DNA from: Marinobacterium marinum
Lineage (GTDB): Bacteria; Pseudomonadota; Gammaproteobacteria; Pseudomonadales; Balneatricaceae
Assembly (NCBI RefSeq): GCF_013868415.1
Contig: NZ_JACEMT010000053.1
Location: 125,173 to 189,172, forward strand
Direction of reading: 5' to 3'
DNA length: 64,000 nucleotides
The position numbers were made by a program, and so were the translations under genes. The notes under the pieces are model-generated. The model was not told the DNA's origin. It worked only from the letters and a program-made list of their open reading frames with translations, and ran no database searches. How positions within the stretch are numbered: position 1 is the stretch's first letter; every line of letters starts with the position of its first letter. Positions 45,383 to 57,270 of this stretch are shown here, one piece after another.

Positions 45383-46789
45383 ATGTCAGAGAAGACTCTG
45401 AATCTGATCAAAGAGAGTGGCGCAAAGTGGATCGACATGCGCTTTACCGACTTCAAGGGCAAGGAGCAGCACGTCACCATCCCTGTCACCGACATGGGCG
45501 ATGATTTCTTCGAAGAAGGCAAGATGTTTGACGGTTCTTCCATTGCCGGCTGGAAGGGCATCGAAGAGTCCGACATGATCCTGTTGCCGGATGACAGCGC
45601 TTCCGTACTGGACCCCTTCGCTGAAGATGCGACCGTTATCGTGCGCTGTGACATTATCGAGCCGGCCACCGGTCAGGGCTACGAACGCGACCCGCGTTCT
45701 GTTGCCAAGCGCGCCGAAGAGTACCTGAAGTCCACGGGTATTGCCGACTCTGCCATGCTGGGGCCGGAGCCTGAGTTTTTCGTGTTTGACGGTGTCGAGT
45801 GGCACGCTGATATCAGCGGTTGTGGCTACAGCATTCAGTCCGAAGAAGCGGCCTGGGCATCCAATCACAAGATTGAGGGCGGCAACACCGGTCACCGTCC
45901 GCGCGTGAAAGGCGGTTACTTTCCGGTTCCGCCGATCGACTCCCTGCATGATCTGCGCGCCGCGATGTGTGATGCCATGGAGGCCATGGGGCTGACCATC
46001 GAGGTGCACCACCACGAAGTGGCGACAGCCGGCCAGTGCGAGATCGGCGTACGCGGTAACACCCTGGTCAGCAAGGCAGATGAAGTCCAGATCCTGAAGT
46101 ACTGCGTCCACAACGTTGCTCATGCCTATGGCAAGACGGCTACCTTTATGCCGAAGCCGCTGGTAGGTGATAACGGCTCCGGTATGCATGTGCACCTGTC
46201 CATGTCCAAGGACGGCGCCAACATCTTCGCCGGTGACGGTTACGGTGGCCTGAGCGACTACGCGTTGTACTACATCGGTGGTATCGTCAAGCACGCCAAG
46301 GCGCTGAATGCGATCTGCAACCCGTCCACCAACTCCTACAAGCGTCTGGTGCCGGGTTTCGAAGCGCCGGTTATGCTGGCGTACTCGGCTCGCAACCGTT
46401 CTGCATCCCTGCGCATTCCGTACACGACCAGCCCGAAAGCGCGTCGTGTAGAAGCTCGCTTCCCTGACCCGGCGGCCAACCCGTACCTGTGCTTCGCGGC
46501 GCTGCTGATGGCTGGTCTGGACGGTATCCAGAACAAGATCCACCCGGGCGATCCGGCGGACAAGGATCTGTACGACCTGCCGGCGGAAGAGGCGAAAGAG
46601 ATCCCGACCGTTGTTGCAGACTTGACCGAAGCTCTGGATGCACTGGAAGAAGACCGCGAGTTCCTGACGCGTGGTGGTGTGTTCACCGACGATATGCTGG
46701 ATGCCTACATCAAGCTGAAGCGTGAAGAAGTGGCCAAGGTCAATATGACGACTCACCCGGTTGAATTCGACCTGTACTACTCCGTTTAA
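45383..46789 (+). CDS. glnA: glutamine synthetase type I
   Basis: Makes glutamine from glutamate, ammonia and ATP; dodecamer. ATG 45383 ([20 protein letters not shown]) gives 468 residues. The adenylylation site is Tyr397 in [10 protein letters not shown], the same number as in E. coli, so control by GlnE is expected. Metal and ATP site motifs include [20 protein letters not shown] and NGSGMHVH. Upstream it has a sigma-54 promoter and NtrC sites; downstream a terminator, then ntrBC. Confidence 0.98.
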   Translation: MSEKTLNLIKESGAKWIDMRFTDFKGKEQHVTIPVTDMGDDFFEEGKMFDGSSIAGWKGIEESDMILLPDDSASVLDPFAEDATVIVRCDIIEPATGQGYERDPRSVAKRAEEYLKSTGIADSAMLGPEPEFFVFDGVEWHADISGCGYSIQSEEAAWASNHKIEGGNTGHRPRVKGGYFPVPPIDSLHDLRAAMCDAMEAMGLTIEVHHHEVATAGQCEIGVRGNTLVSKADEVQILKYCVHNVAHAYGKTATFMPKPLVGDNGSGMHVHLSMSKDGANIFAGDGYGGLSDYALYYIGGIVKHAKALNAICNPSTNSYKRLVPGFEAPVMLAYSARNRSASLRIPYTTSPKARRVEARFPDPAANPYLCFAALLMAGLDGIQNKIHPGDPADKDLYDLPAEEAKEIPTVVADLTEALDALEEDREFLTRGGVFTDDMLDAYIKLKREEVAKVNMTTHPVEFDLYYSV

Positions 46790-46809
46790 GCAGGAGCGGT
46801 CGTATGAAC

Positions 46810-46835
46810 AAGGCTTCCTTCGGGAAGCCTTTTTT
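46810..46835 (+). terminator. glnA terminator
   Basis: Stem AAGGCTTCC / GGAAGCCTT with loop TTCG and a T-run: a classical Rho-independent terminator 20 bases after the stop. Confidence 0.92.
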
Positions 46836-46867
46836 ATGCCGGGTCTGCCGGGCAGTTGTTACTGCTG

Positions 46868-46884
46868 TGCACTAATATGGTGCA
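46868..46884. promoter_or_regulatory. NtrC box upstream of ntrBC
   Basis: TGCACTAATATGGTGCA, an almost perfect NtrC dyad, lies 82 bases before a sigma-54-like promoter and 136 bases before ntrB. Confidence 0.8.
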
Positions 46885-46949
46885 TAGGTGGCAAGGCTGA
46901 GGGTGTAAGAGATGTGTTCTGGCTGCGTGAAGCCGGTAAACACGGGAGT

Positions 46950-46965
46950 TGGCGCTTTTCTTGCT
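46950..46965 (+). promoter_or_regulatory. probable sigma-54 promoter of ntrBC
   Basis: TGGCGCTTTTCTTGCT: TGGCGC, 5-base spacer, TTGCT. One mismatch to the -24 consensus and the exact spacing. With the NtrC box it predicts positive autoregulation. Confidence 0.7.
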
Positions 46966-47003
46966 TAGTTAATTGTAACGACAGACCCGCGTGACGAGAG
47001 CCT

Positions 47004-48077
47004 ATGTCTTATACACAGTCGCATAAACAGATTCTGGATAACCTGACCAGTGCCGTGCTGGTGCTGGATGAACAGCTGTGTATCCAATACATGAACCCGG
47101 CGGCTGAAATGTTGCTGGAGGCGACAGCGCGGCGTTTGAAACACCGGCCCATTGAGGAGTGGTTGTCCTCCAGTGAGGATGAGCTGTCGGTCTTGCGTCA
47201 ATCGTTGGCCAGTGGACACCCCTACAGCAAGCGTGAAGCGCGCCTGATCACTCAGGTGGGGCGCGAAATGACAGTGGATTACAGTGTGAACCCGGTTCCC
47301 GAGGCGGGGGTCTTGCTGGAAATTCAGGCACGGGATCGATTGATCAGGATCGAGCGTGAAGAGGAGCTGCTGACCCGTCATGCCAGTGCGCGTGTGCTGG
47401 TGCGTGGACTGGCGCATGAAATCAAGAACCCCCTGGGTGGTATTCGAGGGGCGGCTCAGTTGCTGGATCGGGAGCTGGACCGTGAAGAACTGCATGAATA
47501 CACCCAAGTGATCATCGATGAAGCCGATCGTCTGCGTCACCTGGTGGATCGACTGCTGGGGCCGCATACCCTGCCACCGATAGAAGCGGTCAATATTCAT
47601 GCCGTACTGGAGCATGTGTGCAGTCTGGTCAGCGCGGAAGCGGGGGGACAAATCACCATCGTGCGTGACTATGATCCCAGTATTCCCGAGTTCAGCGGTG
47701 CGCGTGGCCAGCTGATACAGGCTGTACTCAATATTGTCCGCAATGCCATGCAGGCCATGGAAGAAGCGCAGACTCCGGATCCCTGCCTCACGCTGAAAAC
47801 CCGGGCGTTGCGGCAGATCACTCTGGGTGCCGAGCGCCATCGTCTGGTCTGTGCGCTGGAGATTACCGACAATGGCCCGGGCATACCGGACGAACTGCTG
47901 GACACGCTGTTCTACCCGATGGTCAGCAGCCGCGCCCAGGGATCAGGACTGGGGCTGTCGATTGCGCAATCGATTATGAATCAACATAAGGGGTTGATCG
48001 AGTTTACCTCGGTGCCCGGCTGCACCCGTTTCAACCTGTTTATACCACTGGAGCCAAGTCATGACACAAGTCGCTAA
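47004..48077 (+). CDS. glnL: nitrogen sensor histidine kinase NtrB
   Basis: Soluble kinase/phosphatase that, under PII control, phosphorylates NtrC when nitrogen is short. 357 residues. PAS domain (1-115, NLTSAVLVLDEQLCIQYMN), phospho-acceptor H-box GLAHEIKNPLGGIRG, N-box IVRNAMQAMEE, and G-boxes DNGPGIPDEL and GSGLGLSIAQ. It overlaps ntrC by 17 bases. Confidence 0.96.
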   Translation: MSYTQSHKQILDNLTSAVLVLDEQLCIQYMNPAAEMLLEATARRLKHRPIEEWLSSSEDELSVLRQSLASGHPYSKREARLITQVGREMTVDYSVNPVPEAGVLLEIQARDRLIRIEREEELLTRHASARVLVRGLAHEIKNPLGGIRGAAQLLDRELDREELHEYTQVIIDEADRLRHLVDRLLGPHTLPPIEAVNIHAVLEHVCSLVSAEAGGQITIVRDYDPSIPEFSGARGQLIQAVLNIVRNAMQAMEEAQTPDPCLTLKTRALRQITLGAERHRLVCALEITDNGPGIPDELLDTLFYPMVSSRAQGSGLGLSIAQSIMNQHKGLIEFTSVPGCTRFNLFIPLEPSHDTSR

Positions 48078-49497
48078 TGTCTGGATCGTAGACGACGATC
48101 GTTCCATTCGCTGGGTGTTGGACAAGGCTTTAACCTCGGCGGGCCTGGATGTTGAAACCTTTGACACAGCCTCCGCGTTGATGACCCGTCTGGAAGAGAG
48201 TATGCCGGATGCGGTGCTCAGTGATGTGCGCATGCCGGGAATCGATGGACTCAAGTTGCTGGAGCATCTGCATGACAATTATCCGGCATTGCCGGTAATC
48301 ATCATGACCGCGCACTCCGATCTGGATAGTGCCGTGTCCTCTTATCGGGGCGGTGCGTTCGAGTATTTGCCCAAGCCCTTTGATGTGGATGAAGCCGTCT
48401 CGCTGGTACAGCGTGCAGTTGCACATGCCCGTGAGCAGGGTGTCGTGAGTGAAGTCCCGGCAGCGGAGCCAGCAGCGGAGATTATCGGCGAGTCGCCTGC
48501 CATGCAGGAGGTGTTCCGTGCGATCGGGCGTTTGGCGCATTCCAATATTACCGTGCTGATCAATGGTGAATCCGGCACCGGGAAGGAGCTGGTTGCCCAT
48601 GCTTTGCATCGTCACAGCCCGCGCTCCGGAAAACCGTTTATCCCGCTGAACATGGCGGCGATCCCGCGTGACCTGATTGAGTCGGAGCTGTTCGGGCACG
48701 AAAAAGGAGCCTTCACGGGCGCTGCGGCAAGTCGACGTGGTCGCTTTGAGCAGGCGGATGGAGGGACGCTGTTTCTGGATGAGATCGGGGATATGCCGGC
48801 TGACACACAGACTCGGCTGTTGCGGGTGTTGGCCGATGGCGAGTTCTATCGTGTGGGTGGGCACACGCCGGTCAAGGTGGATGTACGCATCATCGCGGCG
48901 ACACATCAGGATCTAGAGCAGCTGGTTCAGCAGGGGCGCTTTCGCGAAGACCTGTTTCACCGGTTGAACGTAATTCGTATTCATATCCCGCGCCTGGCCG
49001 AACGGCGAGGCGACATACCGCGTCTGGCTCGCCATTTTCTGGCCCGATCGGCAGAGGAGCTGGCGGTTGAACCCAAGGTGCTCAAATCAGAAACCGCCGC
49101 ATTCATGGAGGAGTTGCCCTGGCCGGGCAATGTGCGGCAGCTGGAAAATACCTGCCGCTGGATTACCGTCATGGCTTCCGGGCGAGAAGTGCTGGTTGAG
49201 GACCTGCCGCCGGAGCTGTTGGAGCAGCAGGCATATGTACCAGCGGTGACCAGTCATTGGCAGGACAATCTGAGGATCTGGGCCGAGCAGCAGCTGAATC
49301 ATGGAGCGGAAGGCCTGTTGCAGGAAGCGGTGCCGGCACTGGAACGGGTGATGATCATAACGGCGCTGCGAGCAACCGGAGGGCGGCGCCTGGAAGCAGC
49401 CCGCCTCTTGGGGTGGGGGCGCAATACACTGACGCGCAAGATCAAGGAGTTACATCTGGATGAGACGGAACTCGCCGACGAGGAGGGTGACGACTGA
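48061..49497 (+). CDS. glnG: nitrogen regulator NtrC
   Basis: Sigma-54 enhancer-binding response regulator. 478 residues. Receiver domain with phospho-acceptor D55 (LSDVRMPG), AAA+ domain with Walker A GESGTGKE, the sigma-54 contact loop GAFTGA, Walker B GGTLFLDEIGD, and a Fis-type helix-turn-helix end (ARLLGWGRNTLTRKIKEL). The NtrC sites found before glnA and before ntrB are its likely targets. Confidence 0.97.
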   Translation: MTQVANVWIVDDDRSIRWVLDKALTSAGLDVETFDTASALMTRLEESMPDAVLSDVRMPGIDGLKLLEHLHDNYPALPVIIMTAHSDLDSAVSSYRGGAFEYLPKPFDVDEAVSLVQRAVAHAREQGVVSEVPAAEPAAEIIGESPAMQEVFRAIGRLAHSNITVLINGESGTGKELVAHALHRHSPRSGKPFIPLNMAAIPRDLIESELFGHEKGAFTGAAASRRGRFEQADGGTLFLDEIGDMPADTQTRLLRVLADGEFYRVGGHTPVKVDVRIIAATHQDLEQLVQQGRFREDLFHRLNVIRIHIPRLAERRGDIPRLARHFLARSAEELAVEPKVLKSETAAFMEELPWPGNVRQLENTCRWITVMASGREVLVEDLPPELLEQQAYVPAVTSHWQDNLRIWAEQQLNHGAEGLLQEAVPALERVMIITALRATGGRRLEAARLLGWGRNTLTRKIKELHLDETELADEEGDD

Positions 49498-49539
49498 GCC
49501 TCAGCCGGTATAATGGCGAGCCTATTCAAGGAGGCCCTC

Positions 49540-50001
49540 ATGCTGGACCTGGTGCTTTATCAGCCCGAAATACCGCCTAATACCGGCAACATCATTCGCC
49601 TGTGTGCCAACACGGGCTTTCGTCTGCATCTGATTGAACCCCTGGCGTTTGAACTGGATGACAAGCGGCTGCGTCGTGCCGGTCTGGACTATCATGAGTG
49701 GGCGTCCGTGCAGGTACATGCAGATCTGGACAGCTGCCTGAGTACGCTGAAGCCCACGCGTATCTGGGCGCTGACGACCCGAGCCTGTCGCTGTTACAGC
49801 GAGGTTGCCTTTAGCGAGGGGGATATGCTGTTGTTTGGGCCCGAAACACGGGGCTTGCCTGTCGATATTATTGAACGTTGCGAAGGGTTGCGTCTGCCCA
49901 TGCTGGCGGACAGTCGTAGCCTGAATCTGTCAAATGCCTGCGCTGTTGTGGTATATGAAGCCTGGCGTCAGCTGGACTTTGCCGGGGCCGTGCCATCGTG
50001 A
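49540..50001 (+). CDS. trmL: tRNA (cytidine34/5-carboxymethylaminomethyluridine34-2'-O)-methyltransferase
   Basis: Methylates the wobble position of leucine tRNAs. SPOUT fold, 153 residues from ATG 49540 with AAGGAGG upstream. Motifs [28 protein letters not shown] and [14 protein letters not shown] are typical of TrmL (YibK). Confidence 0.94.
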   Translation: MLDLVLYQPEIPPNTGNIIRLCANTGFRLHLIEPLAFELDDKRLRRAGLDYHEWASVQVHADLDSCLSTLKPTRIWALTTRACRCYSEVAFSEGDMLLFGPETRGLPVDIIERCEGLRLPMLADSRSLNLSNACAVVVYEAWRQLDFAGAVPS

Positions 50002-50033
50002 CCGAACACGCTACAATCAGGAAATCTGGGCTG

Positions 50034-50363
50034 ATGCAACATGTACTGATTCTGACCCGCTTGACGCCCCGTTCAACCCATCCCGGCCGGGTGGACGAGT
50101 TGGTGGGTGTGACCTCCGACGGGCGCAGCCTGTCCATTCGTAGCGATGCCGTGCAACGGGTGAATGTGGCGCTGTTACAGCATCAGCAGATGCCGTTGAT
50201 TCTGCTGTGCGATCAGTTGCAGTCGGCCGTATTAACCGACCTTGAAGTGCCTGCCAACGCGCTGGTCAGCATTATCCCGCTGCCGGCCAATGAGGTGGGT
50301 GCGTTGTTGCGTGAAGGCAAGGAGACGTTGCTGCTGGAGGAGATTCGGACGCAGCTGGGGTAA
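50034..50363 (+). CDS. hypothetical protein, 109 aa
   Basis: Starts MQHVLILTRLTPRS; an in-frame GTG at 49998, overlapping the trmL stop, would add 12 residues. It has no signal peptide; the sequence alternates strands and helices (VNVALLQHQQMPLILLCDQL). I do not recognise it. Its frame is supported by position directly downstream of trmL and codon use like the neighbours. Confidence 0.55.
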   Translation: MQHVLILTRLTPRSTHPGRVDELVGVTSDGRSLSIRSDAVQRVNVALLQHQQMPLILLCDQLQSAVLTDLEVPANALVSIIPLPANEVGALLREGKETLLLEEIRTQLG

Positions 50364-50392
50364 GCGAGTGGAGCGGGTGCTCGCCTGGCCGC

Positions 50393-51430
50393 CTAGTGGA
50401 CGGGGGCGGGCAGGTTAAGTTGGCAACCGGACAGCTCCAGGGTCAGCGTTGACAGCAGCAGCCAGGGGTCGGCCTTGAGCTGCCCCTTGATGGCCTGGTC
50501 AATGTCGTGACACAGACTGAGCATCTCTTCCAGGGTGCGTGTGGGCAATTGTTGACTTGCCTTGCGTACAATGGCTTTGCGTTTGCCCCATATTTTTTCG
50601 CGCTGGCACAGGCTGTCATAGGCCTGCCCGTTGTTCAGCCCGCGCTGCACATTGAGCAGTGTGCGAATCTCCCGGCTGATGCCCCAGAGTACCAGTGTGG
50701 CTTCCACTCCTTCCTGGCGCAGTACCAGCAGGATCTTTTGACAGCGGGCCGGATCACGCTGCAGCAGGGCATCGCTGAGGGCGAAAATGTCGAAACGAGA
50801 ACTGTCGGCGACGGCCTCCACCACCTGTTCGACGTCGATTTTATGACCGGGGTACAGCAGACTGAGTTTGTCCAGCTCCTGCTGAGCGGCCAGCAGGTTG
50901 CCTTCAACGCGTGTGCCGAGCAGCTGTACGGCATCACCAGTCAGTTCCAGTCCCAGGGTGCGCGCCCGCTGGTTCAGCCAGCCAGCGAGCTGGTCTGTGT
51001 CAATGGGCCAGATCTCGACAACCAGACCGGCTTTTTCCACTTCCTTGAACCAGGCGCTTTTCTTGGTACCGGCATCCAGGCGATCCGCCAGAATCAGCAG
51101 GGCGTTGTCGGGAGCCGGGTTATCCAGATAACGCTGTAAGAGTCCGCTGGCTTTCTTGTCCAGTTTCTGGCCGCCCAGGCGCAACTCGATGATCTTGCGC
51201 TCGGCAAATAGAGACAGGGCATTGGCGCTTTCCAGCAGGCTTTCCCAGGAAAAGCCCGTCTCCACGTGCATGACGTCGCGCTCGGTAAAGCCGGCGTCAC
51301 GCAGGGAGCGACGGATACGGTCGCAGCTTTCGGCATGCTGCAAGGGCTCGTCACCGGTCACCATGTATACCGGCAAGGGCGCCTTGAGTCGCTTGAGCTG
51401 AGCGCCCAGCTGGTCGGGTTTGACTTTCAT
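50393..51430 (-). CDS. holA: DNA polymerase III subunit delta
   Basis: Clamp-loader subunit that opens the beta clamp. 345 residues, the HolA length, with the AAA+-like fold VYMVTGDEPLQHAESCDRIR, ERKIIELRLGG, and a C-terminal helical domain. Follows lptE by 10 bases; leuS-lptE-holA is the standard gammaproteobacterial order. Confidence 0.95.
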   Translation of the reverse strand: MKVKPDQLGAQLKRLKAPLPVYMVTGDEPLQHAESCDRIRRSLRDAGFTERDVMHVETGFSWESLLESANALSLFAERKIIELRLGGQKLDKKASGLLQRYLDNPAPDNALLILADRLDAGTKKSAWFKEVEKAGLVVEIWPIDTDQLAGWLNQRARTLGLELTGDAVQLLGTRVEGNLLAAQQELDKLSLLYPGHKIDVEQVVEAVADSSRFDIFALSDALLQRDPARCQKILLVLRQEGVEATLVLWGISREIRTLLNVQRGLNNGQAYDSLCQREKIWGKRKAIVRKASQQLPTRTLEEMLSLCHDIDQAIKGQLKADPWLLLSTLTLELSGCQLNLPAPVH

Positions 51431-51440
51431 GCTACCGCAT

Positions 51441-51944
51441 TCATGCGTCGGTCTTGATGCTCAGGTACTGACGCACGATCTGCTGCGCCAGGTCCTGTTG
51501 CATCTGTTTGCGCACGAGTCCTTCCTGAGACGAACTTGCCGTGATGTTGTCCCGGTCGTTGGTATAGACCCGTTCGGTCATGACGCGCCGCTCGGGGATC
51601 ACTTCAAAGCCGTCTCGTTGCTGGTCAATCACGCGGAAGCGGACTTCCGAACGCAGCTCGTATTCGTCTGCATCGGCATCGCCGGTCAGGGTGGCGGTGC
51701 GCCGTGTGTTGCGTTCGCTGAGAATCTCCAGCTGATAGCGGGCATCTGCCGTGATATCGATGCGGTTGACTCTCAGTGCCGAACGCAGCATGGGTTCAAT
51801 CTGGCTGGGCTGCTGTCGGGCGACCAGCGCCACCTGACTCAGGGCTTCGGGAACTTCATAAAAGCCGCGAAGCTTGAAGCCGCAGGCACTGAGCGTAAGG
51901 CTCATCAGCAGGGCAAACAGCGGCAGTGTCAGGCGTGCGCGCAT
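51441..51944 (-). CDS. lptE: LPS assembly lipoprotein LptE
   Basis: Outer-membrane lipoprotein that plugs LptD during LPS export. ATG 51944 (MRARLTLPLFALLM) with AAGGAGACC; the longer frame runs into leuS. 167 residues. Lipobox LSAC (Cys 21), then GFKLRGFYEVPEAL. The rest is the LptE alpha/beta sandwich, with EYELRSEVRFRVIDQQ. Confidence 0.93.
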   Translation of the reverse strand: MRARLTLPLFALLMSLTLSACGFKLRGFYEVPEALSQVALVARQQPSQIEPMLRSALRVNRIDITADARYQLEILSERNTRRTATLTGDADADEYELRSEVRFRVIDQQRDGFEVIPERRVMTERVYTNDRDNITASSSQEGLVRKQMQQDLAQQIVRQYLSIKTDA

Positions 51945-51954
51945 GCGGGTCTCC

Positions 51955-54663
<2,709 letters not shown>

Positions 54664-54693
54664 TCAACAGAGCGAGGAGCGGGACACGGCAGG

Positions 54694-54721
54694 TGTCATA
54701 TTGGTGACATATTTATGACGT
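54694..54721. promoter_or_regulatory. Pho-box-like triple direct repeat
   Basis: TGTCAT, TGACAT and TGACGT begin at 54694, 54705 and 54716, exactly 11 bases apart. PhoB sites are 11-bp direct repeats of CTGTCAT-type heptamers. It lies 75 bases before the next gene, whose product has a phosphate-binding domain. Confidence 0.55.
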
Positions 54722-54795
54722 AGCTTAGTGGCAACAACCTTACGCAGAGTGCGCTTCATCTACGGCCTGCGTCTGAACACCAGGGAAGAATTGCC

Positions 54796-56583
54796 TTGAA
54801 TACAACCTTTTTTGATCTTTTGTGGCAGCTCAAACAGGAGTTAGAGCTTAAAGGGGCGGATGCCATTGATATGCCGACCTTTATTGAAGATCTGGAATAT
54901 CGCCGCCGGGTCTTGAAAGAAGTCGATCTGAAGACTCTGAACCCTGCTTTTCGTCAGATACTGCCTGAGCTTCTGGAGGGCAGCAAACTCGATATTACCC
55001 GCCAGGTACGCACCCTGCCGCAGGTGAAAAAACCGCGTGCCGGTGGTCCTGTTCATACCGTTGAGAGCAGTCGCAAGGGGCCGGGCATCATGACCGGCGT
55101 CTTTATCGTGCTGTTTCTGTTGGTCGGAGTGGCGGCTCTGGTGGAGCTGACCGGCGACAAGGTGGCGTCCGATCTGGTGAATACGGCCGGCATCAAGGGC
55201 GGGCAGGCGTCTACCGGTGATATGCCGGTTCCGACCGTAGTGGCTGGTGCTGCCGGTACACTGGCGGCTGCGGGCAAGGGTGAGCAGACGGAAACGCTGT
55301 TTCGTCTGCATGGTTCCAACACCATCGGTGAAACTCTGGCACCCGAATTGCTGAAAGCCTTCTGGCAGCAGCAGGGGGCTCAGGATATCCGTGTTGCTCA
55401 GGGTGCAGTGGATGTGGAGCGAGATGTGCTGTTTGCGGTGCCAGGCAAATCCGTATTGCAGCGGGTTGAACTCAAGGCGCATGGCTCCAGCACCGGATTT
55501 CAGGGGTTGCTGAGCCGTGAGGCTGACCTGGCGATGGCATCACGCCGAATCAAGGATAAGGAAAAGACCCGTCTGTCGCCGTTGTACGGTGATTTGGGTA
55601 GCGTGCGGACCGAGCATATTGTGGGCATGGACGGCCTGGCAATTATCGTGCATCCGCGTAACCCGGTCAGCAGTCTGAATACAGCGCAGCTGGCCAAGCT
55701 TTTTGCTGGTGAAATCGATAACTGGAGCCAGGTTGGTGGTCCGGATGAGCCGGTGCGCATTTACAGCCGCGATGAAAACTCCGGCACCTGGGACTCCTTC
55801 AAAAGCATGGTGTTGAAGAAGCATGGCGTGAAGCTGGCGACAACAGCACGTCGCTTTGAGTCCAGTATGGAGTTGTCGGACCGCGTCAGTCAGGAGCCGG
55901 GGGCCATCGGCTTTATTGGCCTGCCGTACGTATTGCGAGCGAAGGCGCTGGCGGTCGCGGATGAAGCCGGAGCACTGCCGGTATTCCCGACCACCTTCAC
56001 GGTTTCGACCGAGGACTACCCGCTGACTCGTCGTCTGTACATGTATGAGCCGATGACCTTGTCGCTGAGCAGTCCTGCCCATCAGTTCATCAGCTTTGTT
56101 ACCTCGGAAGAGGGGCAGGATATCGTACGCAAGAGCGGTTTCATTTCACAGAATATTCAGCGTATCCAGCCGGTTCTCAGCGATGCGCTGCCGCGTGAAT
56201 ATCTGGACCTGACGCAGGGCGGTGGTCGCTTGTCACTGAACTTCCGTTTCAACAGCGGCACCTTTGAGCTGGATAACAAGGCGCAGCGAGATCTGGAGCG
56301 CGTTATCCGCTTCTTCGAGAAAAATCCGGGGCAGCGTGCTTTTCTGATCGGTTTCTCCGACAGTACCGGTAGTGCTGAGCATAATCGCAGGCTGTCCCTG
56401 CAGCGTGCCGAGCTTGTACGTGATCAGCTGCTGGCACGTGGCATCAATGTTGCCGATGTACACGGCTTGGGTGCCTTGGCGCCGGTCGCCTCCAATGCAA
56501 CGGAGTCGGGTCGCGAGCGCAACCGCCGTGTTGAGGTCTGGGTACGCGGTGGTACACCGGAGACAACCCAGTCGGAAGGCTGA
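54796..56583 (+). CDS. inner-membrane-anchored PstS-like phosphate-binding protein with C-terminal OmpA domain
   Basis: 595 residues starting at TTG 54796 (MNTTFFDLLWQLKQEL), with AGGGAAG upstream; no ATG would keep the domain order. Residues 1-95 are cytoplasmic, with FIEDLEYRRRVLKEVD. One membrane helix spans about 97-117. Residues 168-425 are a PstS-type binding fold: LHGSNTIGETLAPEL, AHGSSTGFQGLLS (phosphate-loop-like SGSST position), SRDENSGTWDSFKSMV, and IGFIGLPYV. Residues 470-590 are an OmpA peptidoglycan-binding domain with GFSDSTGSAEHNRRLSLQRA. It sits alone, convergent to nothing, after leuS's divergent promoter. A phosphate-linked envelope role is inferred. Confidence 0.85.
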   Translation: MNTTFFDLLWQLKQELELKGADAIDMPTFIEDLEYRRRVLKEVDLKTLNPAFRQILPELLEGSKLDITRQVRTLPQVKKPRAGGPVHTVESSRKGPGIMTGVFIVLFLLVGVAALVELTGDKVASDLVNTAGIKGGQASTGDMPVPTVVAGAAGTLAAAGKGEQTETLFRLHGSNTIGETLAPELLKAFWQQQGAQDIRVAQGAVDVERDVLFAVPGKSVLQRVELKAHGSSTGFQGLLSREADLAMASRRIKDKEKTRLSPLYGDLGSVRTEHIVGMDGLAIIVHPRNPVSSLNTAQLAKLFAGEIDNWSQVGGPDEPVRIYSRDENSGTWDSFKSMVLKKHGVKLATTARRFESSMELSDRVSQEPGAIGFIGLPYVLRAKALAVADEAGALPVFPTTFTVSTEDYPLTRRLYMYEPMTLSLSSPAHQFISFVTSEEGQDIVRKSGFISQNIQRIQPVLSDALPREYLDLTQGGGRLSLNFRFNSGTFELDNKAQRDLERVIRFFEKNPGQRAFLIGFSDSTGSAEHNRRLSLQRAELVRDQLLARGINVADVHGLGALAPVASNATESGRERNRRVEVWVRGGTPETTQSEG

Positions 56584-56718
56584 TTCTTGTTACCTCCCCT
56601 CCTCGTAAGGGGCGCAGGTCGGCGGTATTGATCTGTGCCCCTGTTGTCCCTCTAAATCGACTATATACTGAACAGACTCCGGTCGCATCCTGTGGCCGCT
56701 AATGTTCAGGAGTCGCCC

Positions 56719-57270
56719 ATGAGCAAGCAAGAGCCCAACCTTCCCAAGCATTCGGAGCAGGCACCGGCCGCGTATGATCGTGTGCTGGAGCAACTGCGGC
56801 AACGGCTGGATAAAGCCGGAGAAGTAAGCTGGGAGTACCTGCAGGAACAGATTGAGGAAGCTGCTGAAATGGAACTGGCGGCGGAAGACATGACGCGGGA
56901 TGAGGTCGATTTGCTTAAGGCCTATCTGCGTCGAGATCTCAAACAGCTTGGCTACTACGCCCACGAAACCGGTGAAGGGATTGCGGCCTGGCTGCATTTC
57001 GACCTGGATGTGCTGGAACACAAGGTCAAGCAGAGTCTGCTGGAGCTGGCCGATAAAACCCGCATTCAGCACGAATTGCTGCGGGAGCAATTGGCCCATG
57101 ATGAAGATCATTATCTGGCCGGTGAGGTCAGTGCACCAGGGACCCTGCGCTGCCTTCAGTGCGGCGAGCTGCAGCAGCTGAAGGCAACCGACCGCATCAA
57201 ACCCTGCTCACGGTGTGGCGCGGTGGTGTTTGAACGCGTGTCGCGTCCCTGGTCGCCAGTAGGCCAGTAA
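56719..57270 (+). CDS. ybeL: zinc-ribbon protein of the YbeL (DUF1451) family
   Basis: 183 residues from ATG 56719 with CAGGAG upstream. A helical N-terminal domain (DRVLEQLRQRLDKAGEVSWE), then a zinc ribbon with RCLQCGEL and PCSRCGAV. In E. coli ybeL also neighbours leuS. The last 63 bases overlap the convergent lnt gene on the other strand, so the second CxxC half lies in antisense coding DNA. Confidence 0.88.
   Translation: MSKQEPNLPKHSEQAPAAYDRVLEQLRQRLDKAGEVSWEYLQEQIEEAAEMELAAEDMTRDEVDLLKAYLRRDLKQLGYYAHETGEGIAAWLHFDLDVLEHKVKQSLLELADKTRIQHELLREQLAHDEDHYLAGEVSAPGTLRCLQCGELQQLKATDRIKPCSRCGAVVFERVSRPWSPVGQ

Noticed and set aside
45386-46756. 456-codon open frame on the minus strand
   Set aside because: Antisense to glnA, a long shadow caused by strongly biased codon use.
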